Source: Chrysemys picta bellii (lineage: Eukaryota; Chordata; Testudines; Emydidae). From it: DNA of 64,000 bases. The DNA is taken from NCBI RefSeq assembly GCF_011386835.1, contig NC_088805.1, positions 20,890,836 through 20,954,835 of the forward strand, given 5' to 3'. Of the stretch, positions 56,670 through 64,000 are shown piece after piece (position 1 is the stretch's first letter; every line of letters begins with the position of its first letter). The notes under the pieces are model-generated. The model was not told the origin of the DNA, did no database searches, and was given only the letters and a program-made list of their open reading frames with translations. The translations under genes were made by a program, and so were the position numbers.

Positions 56670-59629
56670 ATCATGGACAATTTCAAATCAGTTTTATTTT
56701 CTTAAATCAGTGTTATACAATTTAAAGCCCCCAAAAAGTCACACAAAACACAAATTAAAAAAAAAAGTTGACAATCGAGCATTACCTTATAAAGAATATC
56801 ATACACTTTCTCACAAACCTGAAGATACGTGTTATTAGATTGAGGTTTCTTGAAATCTATTTAAGACGCTACGTACAAACGCTGCAACAAGTAACAAACC
56901 CATAACGATAGTGAATAGACTAGACTAGCAATTTCAAATTTTCTTTTCTTTTTTGCATTCCTTATTGTCTACAAAGCAATAAATACTATTTTTACCAAAA
57001 AAAAAAAAAAAAAGTTGGATTCACGCTACATGCATTTAGATAACAAATAAAGTCACCAAAGTGATGGCAAAAGAAATCATCTGTCTTTTTTTGTTTTGTC
57101 TTTTTCTCATTGTTTATTTATTTTTTAAATCCGAGCACAGTGGTTAAGTTTCAAGTATTGAGAAAATATATGTAATATGTACACACACACACACACACAT
57201 ATATATTTATTTATATATTGGTTGAAGATCTGTAAACCACTTTTTTTTGGAGCAATATATATTTATATACGTTGAATGTGGCCAAATTTGATACGTTCAA
57301 GTAATTAAGTACAGCTGGAAGGTTAGTGCTGAGCTTGTCATGAATACGGATCGTACACCTGTGGCATAAACACGAATCCTGGGATGCAACTGACTAAAAC
57401 TTGGCAATAAGCGATTAAGTTTGTGGGGTATCCATGGCATTCAGTGTGAAAAGCACACGTCTGCTGGGAAGTCTGTCCTGGCTTACTGTTTCCACACTGC
57501 ATCCAGGTGAACGTACTGCACTCGTAGCATAGCCTATTGCAGGACTGGTGGCGATCCTTTCCAAAGTGGTCTGCTTCTTGTTTAACATCTCCAGCCACAG
57601 GTTTGTTTCTATTTTAGGAATAGGCGCACACAGCCACCGCAGCAGCAGGCTGTGAATGAATGAAACAATGAAGACCTGATACTGAAGTGACACCTCACGT
57701 AATCAAACTCCCCTGGAAAGGGGCGGGGGTTTATTTACTTTTGTGTTCTGCCACGAGAAGCGTCCATCTTACCACAGACGAAGCTGGTTCACACGTCAGA
57801 GTTGTTCCTTGCATAATATTTTTTCCAAAGAGTGTCATACAAAAACGTGCAAAAAATTACAGTGGCAGAAAGAGAGAGAGAAGTAATGAATATTTAACCA
57901 CTATGTGCAAAATGTCCTTAAATCCCAAAAGCTAAGCCCAAAGTTCGCATTTCGTCCACGGAGGTTACTTTTTCCACTCAGCGCTAACAAAATACTGCCA
58001 TGACTCTGATAAATTAAAACACGCCCGTGCACACACGCACACACACACAGGCAGCCAGATTTCCCCTCACACTCACACTCGCAGCATCCAAGCCACAACA
58101 GGTCTTCAACCGCCCACACCCACAGGCCTGTTTGGCTACACAGTCTCTTAAAAAGAAATGCTGAAGGTAACTGAACACTAAAAGGGTTGGTTGGTTTTAT
58201 AAAAATTAAGCAGCAAAACAATAAAAAAAATGCATTTTCGGTTGTAAATATTTAAGATCTCAATGTCTGTTCTTGAGCTCTTAAAAACCATGGAGCTTTG
58301 TACTGACGGTCCTTAAAAAGAACATTTAAATAAAAAAAAACCTCTTGGTACTGCAGGATTTCAAGTCAGCTTTGCCTGGCACGGAGGGGAACAGCACATG
58401 GACCGTGTGACTGCTGTTTGCTGCACATGCACAAGATACAGTACAGTTAAATACATACAGTGACACACACTCAATATATTGAGACATATTCGCCTGAGGA
58501 ATATGTATTCATATAGATACACACACGTAGTGCAATAAAACAACGAGGAACAAAAGAACAGCATGCCCAGCAGTCGTGAAGTTCTGGGGTCACCGTGCGA
58601 TGCAAAGTCAACTTGTCAAAGTTCCCATAGTGTGTAAAGTGCTTCTTTGATTCACAAAGTTAGTGTTTTCGGAGGGCAGTGGGGGGAAGGGTTATCTAAC
58701 CAACAGATGAAAGTAGGACAGCATGGGCGCCACCTCCTGTTGGATATGTACCGATGGGCCAAGCTGTGCAGTCAAGGGTCTAGGATACTGACCCCACAGG
58801 GGGAAAAACCATCAGGGCTTCTTGTAACCCTAGAGTTGTTTTTAAATATATATACACAACTTTCTTGTCCTTGGTTGCTCCCCGTCCAGGTAGGGATGTG
58901 ACCCGCCTCCTCATGCTTGGTACAGGGGAGCCTCCTCGGTGGTGACACGGTTCCAGCGTTGCTCGGGAAGTCTTTCGGAAGGTTGCAGCTGTCTTCAGCA
59001 ACGCTCCAGAAAAAGAGATCCAGCTCCCCCACCTTACTCCTCTCCGCCACACAGGAAGTGCTCCGTGGCAGGATATATACAAGAAGGGCGAGTGTGGAGA
59101 GGGAGCAGCTGCAGGTCAACAGCAAGTTCCTGAGTGCTTGGCTTGAGCGGGGACGGGGAAAGTATGCAACTGGCCTGGAATTCTACCCTTCTTAATTCAC
59201 TGAACAGTCCACCTGAAACTTCCTGCTAACAGTTCAGCACATCCACTGCCAGCAATGGATGCAGCACTAAAATACTCCGGCTCGGAGCAGGAGGGCAAGG
59301 CAGCAGCCTTGTCCTTTGAAGTGGAAGTGGGAGGAAGGGAAATTCTATCCTTCGCCCCCTCCACAGAGAGGGAAAAACCCTGCATCTCTCCTCTGTCTTC
59401 CCCCAGTTTATATGGTGGGGAAGTGCTTGCGATCGCTGCTGTCATATGTCCCCCAAAAGAGAATCCAAATCCCTACTGCGGAAAACCTTCCTGACGATTA
59501 CAAGTAAGATCAAGCAGTTTGTCTTCCAGGCTCCCCACAGCCAGGGTCCTCCTCCACCACTGCAGCAGGCCATCGGAAACGGAACGTGATCTGCTGGCGT
59601 GAGGTTTGCGGCGAGCAGCACTTTTAAAA
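56670..59629 (-). other. ULK1: Probable ULK1 3'UTR
   Basis: The 2.9 kb after the ULK1 stop codon is free of recognisable transposons, unlike all neighbouring intergenic DNA. It contains a (CA)/(TA) microsatellite (57179-57225) and several AATAAA signals on the minus strand. Absence of repeats suggests constraint, as in a 3'UTR; the true end is not known. Confidence 0.5.
56693..56698 (-). terminator. ULK1: Candidate distal ULK1 polyadenylation signal
   Basis: AATAAA on the minus strand, the most distal of several (others near 57115, 57207 and 57731). It would end a 3'UTR of about 2.9 kb. Confidence 0.4.
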
Positions 59630-59685
59630 TCACGCACAGATCCCCGATAACAGAGCCGACAGCCGGCGTTCAATACACATCTTAC
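59630..59685 (-). CDS. ULK1: ULK1 last coding exon
   Basis: Acceptor CGGACAG, then GT completing a Cys codon with the previous exon, followed by [17 protein letters not shown] and TGA (59632-59630). Nearly identical to the mammalian C-terminus. Confidence 0.95.
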
Positions 59686-62600
59686 CTGTCCGAGAGAAAG
59701 GACACAGGAAATCAGTCTCTTGGCCTCCAGCAATATTAAAGCTAACAAAATAAGGAGACATATACACTATCAGATCCTCAGCCGATGTTAATGGGTGCAG
59801 CTCTGTTAAGTCAATGGAGTTACAGCAGCTGAGTACCTGACTCAAAACGTCCTCATGCATAGAGGAGCATGAGAAGTGGGAATCATTAGAGACTCCAGAG
59901 AACAGTACTTTGGACACTGTCCCTCATAGGGACGTTGAGTTCTCAGAAAGAAAGGGCCCTAATTTGCCTCTAAAATCAGTGGGGTGGTAACTATTTAAAT
60001 CAAGGAAGTGGTTTACGCCAGTAGTGAGGATGGCTCAAGATCTCAACCATATTTGCCAAGGCCCAATCTGGGACACAAAGAAATCAGGGTCTGATCAGAC
60101 CCTTATGGAGGCAGGAAGTTCAAAGTTAGGTGGGATTAATTCCTAAAGCTTCAGGCTCAAGATTCTGAATTCCTGATGTAAATAATTAATACTGGTAGGT
60201 GTGTGTAGCTGGGCTGTACATTTGGATCTAAATTACAGCCGGTCACACACTAACAAGAGACGCAAGAGAGATTGTCTCATTCAGGAAGCTGTGAAATAAA
60301 TTGGGTTAAAGAACATATGCAGTGTTGTTGTAGCTGTGTTGGTCCCAGGATTTTAGAGAGACAAGGGGTGAGGTAATATCTTTTATTGGGCCAACTTCTG
60401 TTGGAGAGAGAGCGCAGCTTTCTGGGACTATGACTACATCACAAATTAATTCGGTATAACTTGCGTTGCTCAGGGGTGCGAATAATCCACTCCCCTGAGC
60501 AACGCAAGTTATACCAGTGGTTTTCAAACTTTTTTTCTGGCAAGTCTGGAGCCAGTGCTCAGGGGAGGGAAAGAGCATGGAGCCCTGTGGCCTCCCTGCC
60601 TAGGAGCCGGACCTGCTACTGGGGCGCAGCGCGGTGTCAGAACAAGTAAGGACTAGCATGCCTTAGCCGGGCAGCACCACCAATGGGACTTTTAATGGCC
60701 CGGTCGGCAGTGCTGACCTGGGTCGCAACCTGCGGTTTGAAAACCACTGAGTTATGCCATCCTAAGTGCCGGTGTAGACAGCGCTATGTCGGTGGGAGAG
60801 CTTCTCCCGCCAACAGCTTTAGCTACCGCCTCTCCTGTCGGCTTAGAGCGTCTTCATCAGAAGCGCTACAGTGGCGCAGCGGCAGCGGTGCAGCTGTGCC
60901 GCTGTAACGGACGTAGTGTAGACATAGCCTCAGTTTTAAAAAAAGTTAGTGACTAGATCTCTGTTGGGGAGAGGTGTCTTTCAGGTGGATTAGCCAGCGA
61001 GCTATGTCTCTGAATAAGTGATACGCTTGAGACTTGATGAGAAGTGTCTGCAACGCCATAGCATTCCTTAATAATCCAGTCAGTGCCTACCATGCACTGT
61101 TAAAGCAGCAGTCCCCCCCCACCCCGTGCCTTTATTACCACTTCAGATCAGCCGTTAAAGTTATTATTTAACTGACTGATTGCTTGCGGGCTGGAATTCT
61201 CTTCTTCCTTAAGGTATCTAGCGTCACTGAACACCTAGGTGCTGATTAGGACAATGGCACCGCCCCTGCTGAGGAACAGGTGCAATCTAACTGGCAATTT
61301 TTGTGCCTCCAGGGGAAGTGTGTAGTTGGTGGCTGTGCAATTCCCCTGCCGGGAAGCCAGCTATAATGGTTTTGCCATTGCAGTTAAGTTGCCAGATTTA
61401 GCTCTGGTGAAAGCACAGGCAGAGTTGAATTTAACCCACTCTCTTGCTTTTTGACATGGTACTAATTAGACTTTCCCCGCTGCCCTGGTGTGCCGAGGCA
61501 GGTTCTGTAACTGAGCCATACTGACCAAGGGCAGAGAGAACGGGCTCTGTGTCCACGCTAGCTCAGTGCTCTCAGAATGACACCCAACCCTCCGGCCAGT
61601 GGGACGGAGTGTCCGCTCACAAGGACAGGGGAAGGGTGCTAACTGGGAGGGGTCTGTTTGTCCTGGGGTGGGAAAACTAAGAGGGCCGGTTTGTTCTCTG
61701 AAGGATAAGACGAGACTGGGGGGGGGGGCGCAAAGAGACTGGGGGGAAGGGGCCACAAGGAGGTCAGAGTTCAGATTTCAGCATCGACTGCTGATGAACA
61801 AAACCTGCCTGCCACGGTCTCAGCCATTACGGGCTCCATGGTTAATGGAGGGGAGGGAGGATTTGGCAAAGGGTTCACAAGCTGACCCGGGGTGTGTCCG
61901 CACTGCAGTCGGAGGTCTGATCGCAGCGTGGCTGCTGCATCATTACTGCTGCTTTTAGCGGCACTAGCGTGATCAAAGCTAGCTTGGGTGTAACCGACAC
62001 GAGCTGCAATCACACCTCTGCCTGCGGGGGGACGTACCCTTAGACGTTCATTCGGAAGAGCTGCCGCAGCCCTGATTGTGTCAGGCAGCGACCTTCACGC
62101 AACAGCTACTGCCGGTTTGCTGTCCCGAGTGACCAGACTAACCGTCCCACCTGGGAACCAAACCCACAGCTTCGCTTCTGCCAGACTCATGTCCTGAGCC
62201 AGCTCCTTCACACAGCATTACAGCCCTAGCAATCTCTCTGCCGGGGCGGCAGGTCCTTACGGCAGCGTCCTGCTGCTCTGTAAGCGGGAGGCAGGTGGCT
62301 GAGCAATGAAGGAGTTATTCCAAACAAAGACATTTTTGGTGCGTCTACAAGAACTTAGTCCTGGTGGAAGGAACCCTGGAGACGGAGACTCTGGATCCAC
62401 CAATGGAAAAATACACAGGGCTCTAGTAAGAAACTGAGTGCCCAGCTGCTCACATTTATTGATGTTCTCGATGTCCCCCTGCTCCGTTATGATGTTCAAG
62501 AGCCCCTCCATCAGCAGCAGAGCCTTCTGGTACCTCTGTGCGCAGTCCTCCCTGTGATGGAACATCTCGTCCAGGGCTGCAGACTGCACCTGTGTGCAGA

Positions 62601-63812
62601 AGCCCCCCCGCATTATTCTGTGCAGCATGAGGGTAGCATTGAGGGCAGCATTGACAGCAGGGGCAGTATTGAGGCTGCACCATCACGCCACGCTCAGCAG
62701 CATGTGCACCGAGAGCTGGGCGCCATTTCATAATCGTTTATTCACCCCAAAACACCGTTTCGGTCAATCCAAACCCATCCACGAATTTGTGCCGAGTTTG
62801 CCGAATGGTTTCGAGGGGACCGAAACATCGAACTGGCTCGATTTCAACTGGCGTTGAAAAGAAATGTTTTGTTTCAATGTCACCAACGCATTTCGGGCCG
62901 GAGCTACAAAACGGCCGGAGGAGGAGGACAGCACAGTGGCAATTCAGAGCCACAACGAACGGCCACGGGGCCAGCAAAAGAGAGTCAGAATGACTCTAGA
63001 GCCCCGTGGTTACAGCACCCACCTAGGATGTGGGAGACCCACATTCAAGTTCCCACTGCCATAACTGTGTCATGGTTTTTTAACAAAAAGTGGAACAGCT
63101 TCACCGAGAGAGAGGAATGCCTGCCTCAGAATGCCCCATAGCTCAGTGGCTTGGGTACTCCTCCTAGAACGGGGGAGATGCAAGTTCTGATCCCTTCTCC
63201 ACATCAGGCAGAGAGGGGAATTGATCCTAGGTCTTCCCACATCCCAGGTGAGTGCCCTAACCACTGGGCTAAAAGCAGGGCACCATCGCCACTCCATGCT
63301 TAGTCCTCTTTTGCTTTTGTTAAAATGTCCCAGATCAAAATGAAGAATTTCGAGTCGTGGTCAAACAAAATGTTTCATTCAACTCAACTCTAAATGTTTT
63401 CTGACTTTTCAATTCGCTAAACATTTGTTTTTGGTTTATCCCAAAATGAAACATTTGTCTGATTTTTCTGAATTGCCAGCAACTGAAAAATCCATTATTC
63501 ACTCAGCGCTACGTATGTCCCTTCCCGGCCCTCCAACGCGCAACGAGCCAGGCGTGAAAACAACCTGCCAGAACCCTGTATGTGAGCTATGACCAGTCAT
63601 GCTGAGCCATGATGCATGCTGGACATTGCTCCTACAGGGCTGCGAGATCTTTACCATCTGCACGGCGTAGCTGAAAATGAGCTTCTCTGCTGTGATGCTG
63701 TTGATCCGATCCATGAGCTTCTGTTTATCCAAGAAGAATCTCTGGAGTCTCATGTTCAGAGAATGGCAGGCCGACACGCTGGATTTATAAAGTTCGTTCA
63801 GCTTCTTCACAA
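59630..63812 (-). CDS. ULK1: ULK1, C-terminal three coding exons (partial gene)
   Basis: ULK1 is the serine/threonine kinase that starts autophagy in complex with ATG13, FIP200 and ATG101. Only the end of the gene is in the window: exons 63812-63655, 62589-62454 and 59685-59630, joined in matching phases. They encode most of the C-terminal MIT-like (EAT) domain that binds ATG13 and membranes, ending in [13 protein letters not shown]. The sequence fits ULK1 rather than ULK2, and the PUS1 neighbourhood supports this. The kinase domain and upstream exons lie beyond the right edge. Confidence 0.92.
60318..60410. repeat. Foldback-family repeat, single arm
   Basis: GCAGTGTTGTTGTAGCTGTG, TTGGTCCCAGG and GGTGAGGTAATATCTTTTAT with TGGGCCAACTTC: same family as 46899-47033 in the opposite orientation. 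It ends where the next MITE begins. Confidence 0.65.
60426..60928. mobile_element. Harbinger-like MITE interrupted by a hAT MITE
   Basis: Outer ends ACTATGACTACATCAC and GTGTAGACATAGCC are imperfect inverted repeats. The left part forms a perfect 24-bp hairpin stem (60453-60476 with 60492-60515, 15-base loop). The right part has CGCTATGTCGGTGGGAGAGC and other blocks typical of this MITE group. A hAT element splits it at 60515-60749. Confidence 0.7.
60515..60749. mobile_element. hAT MITE (CAGTGGTTTTCAAAC type)
   Basis: Ends CAGTGGTTTTCAAAC and GTTTGAAAACCACTG are perfect inverted repeats of 15 bp. Flanks AGTTATAC (60507-60514) and AGTTATGC (60750-60757) are the 8-bp duplication with one later change. 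235 bp, inserted into the MITE at 60426-60928. Confidence 0.88.
62454..62589 (-). CDS. ULK1: ULK1 penultimate exon
   Basis: 136 bp, acceptor TGCACACAG, donor GTGAGC. It encodes [20 protein letters not shown], then [17 protein letters not shown] and DIENINKC. Helical part of the EAT domain. Confidence 0.95.
62720..63500. repeat. Composite AT-rich repeat in a ULK1 intron
   Basis: Left (TTTCGGTCAATCC, GAAATGTTTTGTTTCAATG) and right (AAACAAAATGTTTCATTC, CTGAATTGCCAGCAACTG) parts are related to the AAATGTTTCATTTC repeats at 41.7 kb. Between them (63130-63275) lies the tRNA-like/palindromic repeat. No coding potential. Confidence 0.5.
63655..63812 (-). CDS. ULK1: ULK1 antepenultimate exon
   Basis: 158 bp, acceptor TTGCCCTAG, donor GTAAAG. 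It encodes [20 protein letters not shown], then [20 protein letters not shown] and [12 protein letters not shown]. Strong match to the ULK1 C-terminal domain. Confidence 0.95.
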
Positions 63813-64000
63813 CTAGGGCAAAAGAAACAAAAAATGTTCCTCTCCACTTCCTGCTTTGCCTCTTTCACCTACTCCCCACGCTCCTTGGAGGAGTGTCTCA
63901 AAGGTGCTTTGTTTAACGCAAAGCTTCAGCCGTTCAGCAGCATACAGACTGGGACATACCCGTCACTATCATGGGCTTTGACTTAGCCTCGTGCAGTAGC

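Overview
This is animal nuclear DNA, most likely from a turtle or a close sauropsid. CR1 LINE 3' ends (finishing in ATTCTATG-type motifs), abundant hAT- and Harbinger-like MITEs, a Tigger-like MITE, old MIR-type SINEs and a chicken-repeat-style landscape all point that way. Genes are split into short exons with GT/AG borders. The order ULK1 - PUS1 - EP400-like, all on the minus strand, matches the collinear ULK1-PUS1-EP400 block known from other vertebrates. I saw no prokaryotic gene, CRISPR array, rRNA gene or convincing tRNA gene. Comparisons with other species rest on remembered family sequences; no alignment was run. || Layout, from the 5' side of the minus strand (high coordinates). 63812-59630 holds the last three coding exons of ULK1, the autophagy kinase C-terminal domain. 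A probable 3'UTR runs to about 56.7 kb. 56.7-40.9 kb is intergenic and full of old repeats. 40.5-29.07 kb is a complete PUS1: a CpG-island first exon, then five coding exons giving about 398 residues, close to the nuclear isoform of other vertebrates. 28.7-25.5 kb is repeat-rich intergenic DNA. 25475-19366 is a gammaretrovirus-like endogenous provirus with two 577-bp LTRs that differ at one base, a 4-bp target duplication and a scrambled, broken interior. 19.1-17.9 kb is a CpG island with a minisatellite. || 17.4-0.4 kb is an EP400-like locus. Its glutamine/proline-rich N-terminal exons are clearly dead (stops and frameshifts). The eleven downstream exons, covering the HSA domain and the first lobe of the SNF2 ATPase, stay open in one continuous frame of 519 codons plus 2 bases. 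The protein is too diverged to be the normal, highly conserved EP400, and its DExx box reads D-D instead of D-E. I read it as a tandem EP400 copy that lost its N-terminus; whether the rest is still expressed is open. || The introns and spacers hold eight well-bounded hAT-type elements with 8-bp target duplications, one nested inside another, plus several MITE families and CR1 fragments. These account for most of the open reading frames that are not exons.
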